A stretch of DNA of 64,000 nucleotides from Terriglobales bacterium (GCA_035561515.1 DATMXP010000042.1:1-64000); one strand, 5' to 3'. Numbered from the stretch's first letter, positions 8,541-18,517 are shown. Made by a program: numbers and translations. Notes: generated by a model from the letters alone, not told the origin.

Positions 8541-10823
8541 ATGGTTTCCTGGCCTTCGAAACGCACTTTCAGTTTCCTGTTTTCTCAGAACGTCGGAGGA
8601 GTTCTGGCGACTCTCGCGTGCGTTTTTGGATGGTCTGGAACTGCGTCCGCACAGACTGAGATGCCGGCCCCAACGCTCGTCATTCCCCATGTTACTCATG
8701 CTCCAACGCTAGACGATTATGCCACTGGTAGACCGCGCGAGCGGGAGGTTGAGATCACTGAACTTCGGCAATGGACTCCGGGTGACGGCGACCCAGCAAG
8801 TCAGCCGACCAAAGTCTATTTGTCGTACGACGATAAGAAGCTCTTTGTTGCTTTCGTCGCGAAAGATGATCTCAGTAAGGTTCGTGCTCACAAAACCAGA
8901 CGTGATGACATCGGGGATGATGATTACGTCTGCGTAAACACAGACACCTTTCATGATCATCGCCGTGATTATTTCTTCTGCAGCAATCCTCTGGGCATTC
9001 AGATGGATGGCATCACAACGGGTAATGAGGATGATCTTAGCTTCGACACGGTGTGGAGTAGCGATGCGCGGTTGGTTGAAGACGGATTCGTCGTCTTAAT
9101 TACCATTCCATTTCGAAGCCTGCGATTTCCCGGAGTGGAACAACAGCGATGGGGCATCTCTTTGGGGCGGGCAATTATTCGGAATAATGAGACAGTATTC
9201 TGGCCTTACATCACCCAGCGCATTCCAACTTTCCAGACGCAGTTCGGTCACGTGGAGGGAATCGAGCGGGTATCGCCTGGACGAAACTTTCAAATCAATC
9301 CGTATGCGCTATTTTCCGCATCTCGAATCCTTGATACTCCACCGACCGGACCGACATTCCGCACTGGAACAGACTCCCGAATTGGAGTGGATTTGAAGGC
9401 TGTGGTCCGTGACGCGTTCACTTTAGATGCCGCGATCAATCCCGACTTCAGTCAGGTCGAATCCGATGAGCCGCAAGTCGCGGTGAACAGGCGATACGAA
9501 GTCTATTTTCCCGAAAAGCGACCGTTATTCTTAGAGAATGCCGCGTTTTTCGCTACACCAGAGCAGCTCTTTTTTTCTAGGCGAATCATAGATCCAGAAG
9601 TCGGGGCACGCTTTACGGGTAAGTACGGTCGTTGGGCATTAGGATTTCTCGGCGCGGACGACAGAGCTCCCGGCCAGTTACTGGATCGTTTGGATCGTAA
9701 TTTCGGGCGACATGCTCTCAATGCGGTTGCTCGCGTTAGTCGCGAGTTCGCGTCCGATTCGCACTTTGGAATGTTCCTGTCGACATCTCAGTTTCCTGTG
9801 TCGTCGAATACGGTTGCCGCCGTCGATGCTCGATTAAAGCTGACATCAAACTGGTATTTCGACGGCCAAGTCGCACGTAGCAGTACCAGTAATTCGGGCT
9901 TACAGACTAACGGGTACGATTACGTTGCGAAGCTAAATCACGACAACCGCCACGGCTGGTCGCACACCAGTTTTTTCGATCGCAGCCCGCGTTTTCAGGC
10001 ACAACTGGGGTTCATTCCACGAGTCGACGTTAGACAGATACAGCAAAGCTTCGGATATTCATGGCGTCCGGAACGCAAAGTTTTTCTTAGCTATGGCCCG
10101 CGACTGAATGCTCTCGTCAATTGGGACCACGCCGGACATTTACAAGATTGGGAAGTAGCACCAGAATTCTCCGTCGAACTACCAGGGCAAACATTGCTTG
10201 GAGCAACGCACGCCGAGGCCTTCGAGAGGTACCAGGAGGTTGGCTTTCGCAAGCGACTGACCTCGTTCTATGCGTCGACTCAAACAACGCGGTGGTTAGC
10301 GTTAAGTTCCGCATTCAGCTATGGAACCGGAATCAACTACTATCCAGCGGCTGGTCTGTCTGCATGCTCCGCGAAATCGTCCGATGGGGCCCTTCGGCTC
10401 ACCGTGCGCCCGAGCGCGCAATTGAAGCTTGAGCAAACGTATCTGTACACTCGTTTGGCCGAGACTCCGTACACCACGCATGTTCCAGGGTCGCCAGCGC
10501 AGGTGGTGTTTTCGAACCACATTGTTCGTTCCAAAGCAAACTATCAACTCAGTCGAGAGATGTCTTTCCGGCTCATTCTGGACTACAACGCCACTTTGCC
10601 GAATTCCAACCTGGTGTCTCTCGAGAGATCGAAACGATTCGGGGGGGATTTCCTTTTCACGTACCTTGCCCATCCCGGTACCGCTATATACGTTGGCTAC
10701 ACCGATATTTACGAGAACCTGTTGATCAGCGCTGCGCAACCACAAATAACACGGCGTGCTTTTCCGGGCACCGGGGTGGAACGCCAGTTCTTTCTGAAGC
10801 TCAGCTACTTGTTCCGGATGTGA
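8541..10823 (+). CDS. DUF5916 / CBM9-like outer-membrane beta-barrel protein
   Basis: A 760-residue protein with a signal peptide ending at SAQ (about residue 38). An N-terminal family-9-type carbohydrate-binding domain spans about 45-230 (WTPGDGDPASQPTKVYLSYDD, FFCSNPLG). The DUF5916 region follows (INPDFSQVESDEPQVAVNRRY, YFPEKRPLFLE) and then a beta-barrel running to the C-terminus, which ends in the aromatic, strand-like LSYLFRM. Proteins of this type are abundant in Acidobacteriota and Bacteroidota and are thought to sit in the outer membrane. Placed between two exported glycosidase-like genes, 3 nt after one and overlapping or 26 nt before the other, it may bind or pass the glycan. Domain call is firm, role is inferred. 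Confidence 0.8.
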   Translation: MVSWPSKRTFSFLFSQNVGGVLATLACVFGWSGTASAQTEMPAPTLVIPHVTHAPTLDDYATGRPREREVEITELRQWTPGDGDPASQPTKVYLSYDDKKLFVAFVAKDDLSKVRAHKTRRDDIGDDDYVCVNTDTFHDHRRDYFFCSNPLGIQMDGITTGNEDDLSFDTVWSSDARLVEDGFVVLITIPFRSLRFPGVEQQRWGISLGRAIIRNNETVFWPYITQRIPTFQTQFGHVEGIERVSPGRNFQINPYALFSASRILDTPPTGPTFRTGTDSRIGVDLKAVVRDAFTLDAAINPDFSQVESDEPQVAVNRRYEVYFPEKRPLFLENAAFFATPEQLFFSRRIIDPEVGARFTGKYGRWALGFLGADDRAPGQLLDRLDRNFGRHALNAVARVSREFASDSHFGMFLSTSQFPVSSNTVAAVDARLKLTSNWYFDGQVARSSTSNSGLQTNGYDYVAKLNHDNRHGWSHTSFFDRSPRFQAQLGFIPRVDVRQIQQSFGYSWRPERKVFLSYGPRLNALVNWDHAGHLQDWEVAPEFSVELPGQTLLGATHAEAFERYQEVGFRKRLTSFYASTQTTRWLALSSAFSYGTGINYYPAAGLSACSAKSSDGALRLTVRPSAQLKLEQTYLYTRLAETPYTTHVPGSPAQVVFSNHIVRSKANYQLSREMSFRLILDYNATLPNSNLVSLERSKRFGGDFLFTYLAHPGTAIYVGYTDIYENLLISAAQPQITRRAFPGTGVERQFFLKLSYLFRM

Positions 10824-10849
10824 TTCGCGAACTTGGGATCGCCTGCATC

Positions 10850-12928
10850 ATGACATTAAGAAGAATCCTTTCGACTGGCATCGTTACGGCAAGCATTGTC
10901 TTTAGTTGTTTGACAATTGCAGATGCCGCTCAACCTTCTACAGCACGCATCAGTTTGGCACCCGCCCAATCCAACATTCTGGTCGATACCGCGGAACCAT
11001 CGTACGTTCAGTACGCGGCGAACGATCTTGCTAATTACCTGCAAGAGATCGGCCATGTAGCTGTAGCGGTGAGGGCGAAACGCGGTACAGCCTCAAATAA
11101 AACCATTATTGCAATTGGCCGGGCGATGGCTCACCAAATCGGACAGGACGCCGGAGTGTCGTCGGAATTGGGTGACGAAGGTTACGTGATCCGATCTTTT
11201 CAAACCGATGGCACAGCGCAAATCATCGTTGCCGGATACGATCCGCACGGGACGAATGCCGGCGTCGCGGCACTCTTACAGATGATCCGTGCGGAGAAGA
11301 ATGTGCCGTTCCTAGACGGTCCCGTAAATATCCGCAGCAAGCCCAGTTACCCAAAGCGCGGTATCCATCTGAATGGATGGCCGCTGAATTATCCTTATGC
11401 ATTTCGATCGTGGAAAGAAGCGGATTGGAAACGATTCGTCGATATTGCGTGGGCGCAGCGGATTAACCTTTTTTATCTATGGCCGTTCATGGAGATACTT
11501 CCCGTTCCGTTATCCAAGGAAGATGAAGCTTACCTGCAGGAAGTGCAGCGGGTCGTCAATTACGCCAAGAACGAACGCGGCATGGAAGTGTGGATCATGC
11601 AATCCGCAAATCGGATTGGTACTTCAGATTGCGGAACACCTGATCCTCGGGTTCGCCCCTACTGGGTGAATGAATGTCAGAAGGATATGAACCCCGCGGA
11701 CCCACAGCAATTCAGTCGAATCATGACGTCGTTTGAGGCGTTCTACAAAATCGTGAACAATGCCGATGCCTACTGCATGATCGATTCGGATCCTGGTGGC
11801 TGGCCGCAAAGCCCCATCAGCGATCAGGTGAAAATCTTGCAGGGTGCCCGCAAACTTCTGGATCAGTACAGCGTTGGAAAATCGAAAACGAAACTGGTTG
11901 ACTGGATGCACGTCGGTTGGGGGCGACATAAGTTTTTCACCTCGACCGATTCTGTGGTCGCTGCTTATGACTGGACTGACAAGAACCCGGATGAAAGCGA
12001 CGTCGCGTTCATGGGCGAAACGATTCGGTATTTCAAAGCTCATATGCAGGAGCCTTGGGATCTGATCGCCGGCCAACCTCCGTACTTGTCCGTGGTTCAA
12101 CAGGAACATGTGCTGGGAAAAGCAGTTTATCTCCCGTATGGCGCCATCGAACACGAGCCTGCTTTCCCCGCGACGAATCTGGGCCAGGAATCAGTGAAGA
12201 AGGTGTTCGACAAGGCAAAGAGGTATCCCGGCCTGCTCGGAGTGATGGGGAACAATCAACTAATGCTGCTTCAATTCCCGCGCACCTTCTATTTCTTTTC
12301 GACGGCGTGGGACGCAGAGTACGAGAATCGGCCTGAAGCGGAAGTGATGCTCGATCTCGCCGGCCAGCTTTATCCCGAGCATCAACAATTAATTGCGGAT
12401 TCATTCCTGGCCCTACGGGAAACCGAAGTCGCAAGAATCAACGCAGCATTGAAGGGTGTGGATCAACTTCTTCAAGCGGGCGACGCAGGCCATGCCGGAG
12501 CGTTGGGAAGACTTCTGATACCAGATCATCTTTCGATTTTGCGCAATTTGAAGATGCAACTCGAGATCAGAGCAGCGCGCCAAACTTTATTAGAAGCAAT
12601 GCGTGGTAAGCCATCAATCGCTGAAAGCTCTGCTCTCGTGGAGGACTATCTCGACAAGCTTCTCGCCTGGAACAAAGAAACCGGGTGGAACAAGATGATT
12701 GAGATTACCGTGTGGCCTCGCCCCATCTACGAAAGCGGAAAGGATTTCACCGAGGCTATGTACCGCCTGAAACAATTGCTTGCTCAAGGCGCTCCATATA
12801 CCAGCTACGCCAAAGTGGATGCATTCTTTGCAGGCATTAGCAAATCTCTCCTCGAAAAGTACGATCAAGACTCGGTGATGGTCGGATGCGTTGAACCTCT
12901 CAAGGTGGCCGTGCTCCAAGGTCAATAG
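10850..12928 (+). CDS. GH20/GH67-like exported glycosidase paralogue B
   Basis: A 692-residue protein closely related to paralogues A and C. The ATG at 10850 gives a clean signal peptide (MTLRRILST to about residue 27); a GTG at 10820 overlaps the stop of the preceding gene and would add ten residues. Domains follow the same order as in A: N-terminal GH20/GH67-type alpha/beta domain (EPSYVQYAANDLANYL), barrel with RGIHLNGWP, LWPFMEI, DMNPADP, MIDSDPGGWP (about 308), GAIEHEPAFPATN (about 430), then a helical C-terminal part ending with VGCVEPLK. It carries the insertion after GWGRH that A lacks. The mutarotase-like gene begins 7 nt downstream. Duplication inside one operon suggests different linkage or anomer preferences for A and B. 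Confidence 0.65.
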   Translation: MTLRRILSTGIVTASIVFSCLTIADAAQPSTARISLAPAQSNILVDTAEPSYVQYAANDLANYLQEIGHVAVAVRAKRGTASNKTIIAIGRAMAHQIGQDAGVSSELGDEGYVIRSFQTDGTAQIIVAGYDPHGTNAGVAALLQMIRAEKNVPFLDGPVNIRSKPSYPKRGIHLNGWPLNYPYAFRSWKEADWKRFVDIAWAQRINLFYLWPFMEILPVPLSKEDEAYLQEVQRVVNYAKNERGMEVWIMQSANRIGTSDCGTPDPRVRPYWVNECQKDMNPADPQQFSRIMTSFEAFYKIVNNADAYCMIDSDPGGWPQSPISDQVKILQGARKLLDQYSVGKSKTKLVDWMHVGWGRHKFFTSTDSVVAAYDWTDKNPDESDVAFMGETIRYFKAHMQEPWDLIAGQPPYLSVVQQEHVLGKAVYLPYGAIEHEPAFPATNLGQESVKKVFDKAKRYPGLLGVMGNNQLMLLQFPRTFYFFSTAWDAEYENRPEAEVMLDLAGQLYPEHQQLIADSFLALRETEVARINAALKGVDQLLQAGDAGHAGALGRLLIPDHLSILRNLKMQLEIRAARQTLLEAMRGKPSIAESSALVEDYLDKLLAWNKETGWNKMIEITVWPRPIYESGKDFTEAMYRLKQLLAQGAPYTSYAKVDAFFAGISKSLLEKYDQDSVMVGCVEPLKVAVLQGQ

Positions 12929-12935
12929 TCGCCCT

Positions 12936-14120
12936 ATGAAAAAACAATCGAACCTTATCTTTTGCAGACGCGCAAAGTGGCGGGGACGTGCAGCTTACGA
13001 ACTGGGTAACGGAGCTCTTTCGTTAACCGTCCTGCGTGGTGGGGGGCATATTGCTGATTTTCGCCTTGTACACGGACCGGACGTCAGCCCTCTGTGGGTT
13101 CCTCCTTGGCAAACGATTGAACCCTACGAATACTCTGAAAGAGCGCATAAAGAGAAATATGGCACCATCACGGAAGGGAAACTGTTGTCCGGGCTTGTAG
13201 GCCACAACATCTGTCTGGACTATTTCGGTTCGCCTTCCCCAGAGGAGTCGAAACTGGGACTTTCACAGCACGGAGAAGCGCCATCATCGAAGTGGAGCGC
13301 GACAAAGGTATCCGCTACAGGGGATACCGCTGCACTCGAGATGTTTGTGAGGTTGCCGATCGCCGGCTTGGACTTCAATCGCCAAATTCGTCTTTCGAAA
13401 AGCGAAAACGTCATCTATTTCACGGAAACTGTTCGTAATCTTCGAAAATCGGATCACTTCTTTCATTGGACGCAGCATGTCACGTTAGGGCCGCCGTTTC
13501 TTTCGGCTGAAATGGCTACCACTTCAATTCCCGGCAGGAAGGCGATTACTTTTCCGCATGGATATGACGAGGGCAAGGCGCTGCTTGCGTCAGCGGAAAA
13601 GTTTGAATGGCCAAAGGCGCCCTCGATGGAGGGTCCAACGATCGACTTGGCAAAACCGTTTTCGCACGATGGTCTCGGGTTTGTAGTTGCCGTGCTGCTG
13701 AATAAGAACCGCGAGTTGGGCTTTATTGGTGCCGTTAACCATGATCTGGGCCTTTGTCTTGCTTATTGCTTCAATCGAAATGATTTTCCCTGGGTTGCGG
13801 TTTGGGAAGAGAACCTCGGCATTGAGGCCGCTCCATGGAAAAAACGAACGAAAGCACGCGGACTTGAGTTCAGTACTACACCGCTTCCAGTGCATCGCCG
13901 GGAATCCTTTCTATCGGGGCACGTCCTGGGCGAGCCGACGAACACTTTCATTCCGGCACTTGGAACAAAGACCGTAAAGTACGCAGCTCTCCTGACGCGA
14001 GTACCGCAGGGATTTGTTCAACTTAAAGATGTTGTCATAGAACGTGATCGCGCTGTCTTGTTCGGCAATGGGCAGTCCGTCAGCGTCGACGCTTTAGGTA
14101 TCGACTCTCACCTGCGTTGA
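12936..14120 (+). CDS. Aldose-1-epimerase-like (galactose-mutarotase fold) protein
   Basis: A 394-residue protein without a signal peptide, so probably cytosolic. The sequence resembles the galactose-mutarotase superfamily, as in DUF4432 and aldose-1-epimerase relatives: GGGHIADFRL near the start, GHNICLDYFG around residue 95, HGEAPSSKW, and FHWTQHVTLGP near residue 190 with conserved His positions. Such proteins interconvert sugar anomers or bind sugars. The ATG at 12936 follows the stop of the upstream gene by 7 nt; there is no strong Shine-Dalgarno, which fits translational coupling. It gives the locus a cytosolic step for released sugar. The exact subfamily is unsure. Confidence 0.65.
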   Translation: MKKQSNLIFCRRAKWRGRAAYELGNGALSLTVLRGGGHIADFRLVHGPDVSPLWVPPWQTIEPYEYSERAHKEKYGTITEGKLLSGLVGHNICLDYFGSPSPEESKLGLSQHGEAPSSKWSATKVSATGDTAALEMFVRLPIAGLDFNRQIRLSKSENVIYFTETVRNLRKSDHFFHWTQHVTLGPPFLSAEMATTSIPGRKAITFPHGYDEGKALLASAEKFEWPKAPSMEGPTIDLAKPFSHDGLGFVVAVLLNKNRELGFIGAVNHDLGLCLAYCFNRNDFPWVAVWEENLGIEAAPWKKRTKARGLEFSTTPLPVHRRESFLSGHVLGEPTNTFIPALGTKTVKYAALLTRVPQGFVQLKDVVIERDRAVLFGNGQSVSVDALGIDSHLR

Positions 14121-14148
14121 ACGCCACTCAAACATCCACGAGGAAATC

Positions 14149-14841
14149 TTGCACCCAATCCGCAACGGCTTTGCTACTGAAAAACAGAGAATCGTCATCG
14201 TCCTCGGCCCACCCGGCTCGGGCAAAGGGACACAATGCAAGAGGCTCGCGCAATTTCTGAGAGTCCCTCACCTGTCTACTGGTGATCTGCTCCGTCAGCA
14301 TGTCGAGTCTCGTACGAATGTCGGCAGAAAGGTCGAGGAGTTACTGAAGCGAGGTGTGCTCGTTCCGGACGAAATAGTGATGAAAGTACTGCGTGATCGT
14401 GTCACTCAGGCCGATTGCCTGGGCGGAATGGTACTGGACGGCTTTCCACGAACCGAACGGCAGGCACATCTTCTCGACGATTGCCTCCATGCGACGCGTG
14501 GCGGAACTTCTATGCATGTTTTCAGGCTGATTGTTCCAGAAGCGGTGATCATTCGGCGTATTGCGGGACGGCGAACGTGTCCAACCTGCGGGTGTATATT
14601 CAGCGATTGTTCAGACAGGATTGAGAACGATTTGAAATGTGATCGCGATGGATCTCCACTTCTCGTGCGAGAAGACGATAAGGAAGAGACCGTCAGGTAT
14701 CGGCTCCAGATTTTCGAACAAGAGATTTCAGCACTAGTGGGTCACTTTGCCAAGAAGGAGAAAGTGATCGAAATCGAGGCCGATCGGGCCGTGGAGCAAG
14801 TCACTCAAGCAATATTTGCCAGATTTTGTCCGACCGCATGA
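14149..14841 (+). CDS. Adenylate kinase paralogue with zinc-type LID
   Basis: Adenylate kinases transfer phosphate between ATP and AMP. This 230-residue protein has the P-loop GPPGSGKGTQ (about residues 24-33), the AMP-binding STGDLLR, LDGFPRT and RYRLQIFEQE. The LID has CPTC and a second pair CDRD, i.e. three Cys and one Asp as in zinc-binding LIDs. The start is a TTG preceded by GAGG with good spacing; no early ATG exists, and the first 17 residues are an extension over standard enzymes. It lies 28 nt after the epimerase-like gene in the same operon. A housekeeping adk usually sits with ribosomal protein genes, so this is probably a second copy with a specialised job. Confidence 0.85.
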   Translation: MHPIRNGFATEKQRIVIVLGPPGSGKGTQCKRLAQFLRVPHLSTGDLLRQHVESRTNVGRKVEELLKRGVLVPDEIVMKVLRDRVTQADCLGGMVLDGFPRTERQAHLLDDCLHATRGGTSMHVFRLIVPEAVIIRRIAGRRTCPTCGCIFSDCSDRIENDLKCDRDGSPLLVREDDKEETVRYRLQIFEQEISALVGHFAKKEKVIEIEADRAVEQVTQAIFARFCPTA

Positions 14842-15011
14842 ATTGATCGAGGGGTCCCGACAGAACTATATGAGCGCGGCATGTTCCTTTTCAGGAGCTT
14901 CTCACAGTTTCCCAGTTGGATTCGCCTTCTACTACTTACCTTCCCCGCTCTGGAAAATAGGACCGACATCATCATCGCATGAATAATAATCTATCAATAG
15001 TATCTTAGCGC

Positions 15012-15064
15012 TTGACAAGATTTTCCGGTTCTGGGTAAATATTGTAGTGATTGATGATCGTTCA
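15012..15064 (+). promoter_or_regulatory. Promoter and operator of the TonB receptor gene
   Basis: TTGACA at 15012-15017 and TAAATA at 15036-15041 are spaced 18 nt, the best sigma-70-like promoter in the locus. The word ATGATCGTTCA follows at 15054-15064, 12 nt past the -10, and continues as TTGTTCAT. The word is identical to those at 31-41 and 6479-6489. Position just beyond the probable transcription start fits repression by blocking. The remainder of 14842-15144 holds no gene. Confidence 0.6.
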
Positions 15065-15144
15065 TTGTTCATATTAATGTAATTTCCGGTTCCTGCTGAT
15101 ATCGGTCTAAAAATCGTGATTCTTGAACATCGAGGAGGGCTCCA

Positions 15145-18100
15145 ATGCTCTTGGGCAAAATAGTTGTCCCCTTGTTTCTTTTGATTTGCACCCCTTTTGT
15201 TTTGCTGGCTCAGGAGGCCGGAATTGTCGGAACTGTCACCGATCAATCGGGTGCCGTGGTTTCGCAAGCTACGGTAACTGTGACGAACCAGGGAACTGGC
15301 GAGTCCCACCAGACGAATACGAACAACGTCGGACAGTACAGAATTCCCAATCTCGAGGTGGGTAGCTACGAGGTTGTAATCGACAAGGCAGGATTTCGTC
15401 GGGGCGTTGTTGAGCGAGTCCGGCTTGAAGTCCAGTTGATCAGCCGCGTTGATTTCACTTTGCAACTCGGAGAAACGACGAACGAAGTCAGGGTTACCGC
15501 CAACCCAGGCTCTCTTGAGACAGAACAATCTGCGATAGGGACGCTGCTGGATAACAAGATGGTCACCGAGACCCCGCTGAACGGTCGAAATTTCCTTCAG
15601 TTGCAGACTTTGTTGCCCGGCGTTACTCCCGGCAGGAACGGCTTCTTCTCCGCTGTGAAGATCGACGCCCAGACGACCGATATCGGAGGAGGAGCGTTCT
15701 CGGTGAACGGGCAGAAGCCAATCTACAATGACTTTCTCCTGGACGGGGTCTCTTTCCAGGAATGGGAAAACAACACCAACGCCTTCAACCCTTCCATTGA
15801 CGCGATCGAAGAGTTCCGAACGCAAGGCAGTAACTACAGCGCTGAGTTTGGCATCAACGCCGGCGGTTTAGTCAATATGGTGATGAAGTCCGGCACGAAC
15901 CGCTTCCACGGCAGCGCGTACGAGTTTATTCGGAATGACAAGTTGGACGCAGCCAATTACTTCACTAACTTCTTCGGCCAACCAAAACCTCCGCTCCGGC
16001 GCAACCAGTTTGGAGGCACTCTGGGTGGCCCAATTGTGCGGGACAAAACTTTCTTTTTCGCCAGCTATGAGGGCTTCCGTGAGGCACGTGCCCAGACCCT
16101 CAGTGGCACATACCCAACAGCCGCAATGAGAACGGGTGACTTTTCCGAGTTGCTGAATCTGCCGAGCCCGATTACGATCAGCGACCCAGTAACCGGTGTT
16201 CCTTTCCCAGGAAACATTATTCCGTCGAATCGTATATTGAGTTTTTGGCCGGCATTCCTGTCCAAATATATTCCCCTTCCGAATCGTCCGGGCCTCGATC
16301 AAAATTACGTTATCGCTCAAACTCATCACAACGACATCAATCAAGGGATGGCGCGCGTCGATCATCGATTGAGCGGGAAACTCTCACTGGATGGGCATTA
16401 CGTCTACAACCAGGTGACGGACTTGCCGGTATCGCTCAACCCCACGTTCGGTTCGTCGCAGAACAGCCGAGCCCACAACGTCATGCTGCATGCTGCATAC
16501 GTCCATAGCCCCAATACGATCATCGACTTCCGCGCCGGCTACTTGCGGTTTTGGCAGGACCTGAAGGGTAATCTCGAGGGTACAAGCCCATACATTGCGC
16601 GTGACGTGATGGGAATCCACGGAATACCGAACGATTCCCGTTCCTCCGATGCCCCGTTTTTTAGCGTAGCTGGCTTCGATGCTCTCGGATCTTCCAATAT
16701 TTCGTTGCCTCGAAAATGGATTAACGAGCGGTACGAATACCGCTTCAGTGTCTATTCCCACCACAATCAGCACGACCTGAGCTATGGCCTCACAGCGACG
16801 CGGCTGCATAATACCTTTCAAGAGAGGATCATACCCAACGGACTGTATTTCTTTAACGGTATCTTCAGTGGCTACGCAATGTCCGACATGCTGCTTGGAA
16901 TTCCGAACACCTGGATAGGTGCGCCGGATGAGTTTGATCCGAATTTTCGCGCGTGGTCGTTCTCGCCCTGGGTTCAGGATGATTGGCGTGTAACCACGAA
17001 TCTCACCTTGAATATTGGATTACGTTATGAGTGGATTGGACATCCATACTCGGCAAATGACGAAATCTCGAACGTTCGTTTGCCACCGGGCGGAGGTCTC
17101 GCCACAGTAGTAATGCCAGGCCAATGTATACCAGAGCTTCCCAGCCACCAGTGTTATCTAGGTGGTCTAACGGTGAACAAGCCCGCAACTCGCAGCACCC
17201 TTGCTAACAACAATAAGAACTTTGCACCTCGCATCGGCTTCGCCTATCGCCTGGGTGACCGAACGGTAGTGCGATCGGCATACGGCATCTTCTTCCAAAA
17301 GGAGTTCATGGGGAGGAGCACGATATTGGCAACGAATCCTCCTTTTGTTGGCGCTTTTACCGTCAACAACACACCGGAGACGTTCCAAAACTTCAGCTTT
17401 ACTGATCCCTACGCGGGCCTTTCGCAAGGTGGAAAGCTCGGGTTTGAATACATTCCAGAGCATACTCCGAACGCATACCTGCAGTCGTGGAATCTCGCTG
17501 TACAGCGCGCGTTGGGAGCGGGGATAAACGTAGAGGTAGCTTACGTCGGCAACAAGGGAACTCACCAGGAAGCAAACACCGTTCCTAACCAACCACGTCT
17601 TCCCGGTCCAGGGGACCTCGATTCCAGACGACCGTACACTAACGTATCGGGAATTGCTGGCGAGGAATCGATAGGGAACTCGTCCTATAACGGCTTACAG
17701 ATCAAGGCAGAGAAGCGGTTTTCGAACGGTCTGTCTTTCTTGTCGTCCTATACTTGGTCGAAAGCGTTTGCTTCCGGTTGCGACTTCCAGTTCACTGTCA
17801 CGCCTGGTGGTGGTTGTGTTTCGAATCAGTACGATCCGCAATCCGCCCGGGGGCTGGATCAGAACGATCAGCGGCATCGCTTCACGCTGAGCTGGTTGTA
17901 TGCACTTCCTCTTGGCAAAGGACGGTTTTTCTTGTCGAATGCCTCGGGTGCCGTCGGCAAGATCGTCTCCGACTGGCAGCTCGGCGGAATTGTCGCGGCC
18001 GCATCTGGGCAGCCCCTCACTCCGATCCTTACCTTTGATAATCCAAATGTTGGTGCGCAAATCGCGCTCCCGGATGTCGTTAGCAATCCGAACAAAGGGC

Positions 18101-18402
18101 CCAAGACGATCGAGGAATGGTTCGACACGAGTGCTTTCCAGACTCCGGCCCCCTTCACGTTCGGAAGCGCTCGGGTTGCCAGCATCACTGGCCCCGGGTC
18201 GGTGAACGTGGATTTTTCGATCTTCAAAAGCATTCCCATCTCAGAAAGTTTGAAGCTTCAGTTCCGCTCTGAATTCTTCAACCTACTGAATCACACTAAT
18301 CTCGGAGATCCAAACACCACGTTCGGCACACCGCAGTTTGGAAAGATCTTTGGCGCCGGACCTAGCAGGGAGATTCAATTCTCACTTCGGCTAGAGTTCT
18401 AG
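15145..18402 (+). CDS. Oar-type TonB-dependent outer-membrane receptor
   Basis: A 1085-residue receptor of the Oar/CarboxypepD_reg type common in Acidobacteriota. It has a signal peptide ending near AQE (residue 24), a carboxypeptidase-regulatory-like beta-sandwich at 25-110 (GIVGTVTDQSGAVVSQA), a plug domain at about 120-240 (ETPLNGRNFLQLQTLLPGV, AEFGINAGGLVNMVMKSG) and a barrel of about 800 residues ending in LRLEF. Energised through TonB-ExbBD, it would import a large substrate across the outer membrane. GAGGAGGG precedes the ATG. It lies between the operon and paralogue C, and its promoter shares the operator word of the locus. This points to glycan uptake rather than siderophore uptake, though ligands of such receptors are mostly unproven. 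Confidence 0.9.
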   Translation: MLLGKIVVPLFLLICTPFVLLAQEAGIVGTVTDQSGAVVSQATVTVTNQGTGESHQTNTNNVGQYRIPNLEVGSYEVVIDKAGFRRGVVERVRLEVQLISRVDFTLQLGETTNEVRVTANPGSLETEQSAIGTLLDNKMVTETPLNGRNFLQLQTLLPGVTPGRNGFFSAVKIDAQTTDIGGGAFSVNGQKPIYNDFLLDGVSFQEWENNTNAFNPSIDAIEEFRTQGSNYSAEFGINAGGLVNMVMKSGTNRFHGSAYEFIRNDKLDAANYFTNFFGQPKPPLRRNQFGGTLGGPIVRDKTFFFASYEGFREARAQTLSGTYPTAAMRTGDFSELLNLPSPITISDPVTGVPFPGNIIPSNRILSFWPAFLSKYIPLPNRPGLDQNYVIAQTHHNDINQGMARVDHRLSGKLSLDGHYVYNQVTDLPVSLNPTFGSSQNSRAHNVMLHAAYVHSPNTIIDFRAGYLRFWQDLKGNLEGTSPYIARDVMGIHGIPNDSRSSDAPFFSVAGFDALGSSNISLPRKWINERYEYRFSVYSHHNQHDLSYGLTATRLHNTFQERIIPNGLYFFNGIFSGYAMSDMLLGIPNTWIGAPDEFDPNFRAWSFSPWVQDDWRVTTNLTLNIGLRYEWIGHPYSANDEISNVRLPPGGGLATVVMPGQCIPELPSHQCYLGGLTVNKPATRSTLANNNKNFAPRIGFAYRLGDRTVVRSAYGIFFQKEFMGRSTILATNPPFVGAFTVNNTPETFQNFSFTDPYAGLSQGGKLGFEYIPEHTPNAYLQSWNLAVQRALGAGINVEVAYVGNKGTHQEANTVPNQPRLPGPGDLDSRRPYTNVSGIAGEESIGNSSYNGLQIKAEKRFSNGLSFLSSYTWSKAFASGCDFQFTVTPGGGCVSNQYDPQSARGLDQNDQRHRFTLSWLYALPLGKGRFFLSNASGAVGKIVSDWQLGGIVAAASGQPLTPILTFDNPNVGAQIALPDVVSNPNKGPKTIEEWFDTSAFQTPAPFTFGSARVASITGPGSVNVDFSIFKSIPISESLKLQFRSEFFNLLNHTNLGDPNTTFGTPQFGKIFGAGPSREIQFSLRLEF

Positions 18403-18486
18403 TGCCGTGATCGCATGATCGAGTGGATTTTGACTCGGCTTGTTGTGGATGAAATTCCACGAACCGTGTGATCGAAACGAAACTGA

Positions 18487-18517
18487 GCCCGAGTGTCTCT
18501 CCCAGAGAAACTCGGGC
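18487..18517 (+). terminator. Hairpin after the TonB receptor gene
   Basis: GCCCGAGT (18487-18494) pairs with ACTCGGGC (18510-18517), and an inner TCTCT/AGAGA stem closes on a CCC loop, making one long nearly continuous stem. No T-run follows, so it is either a weak terminator or a structure protecting the 3' end of the receptor message before paralogue C. Confidence 0.45.
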
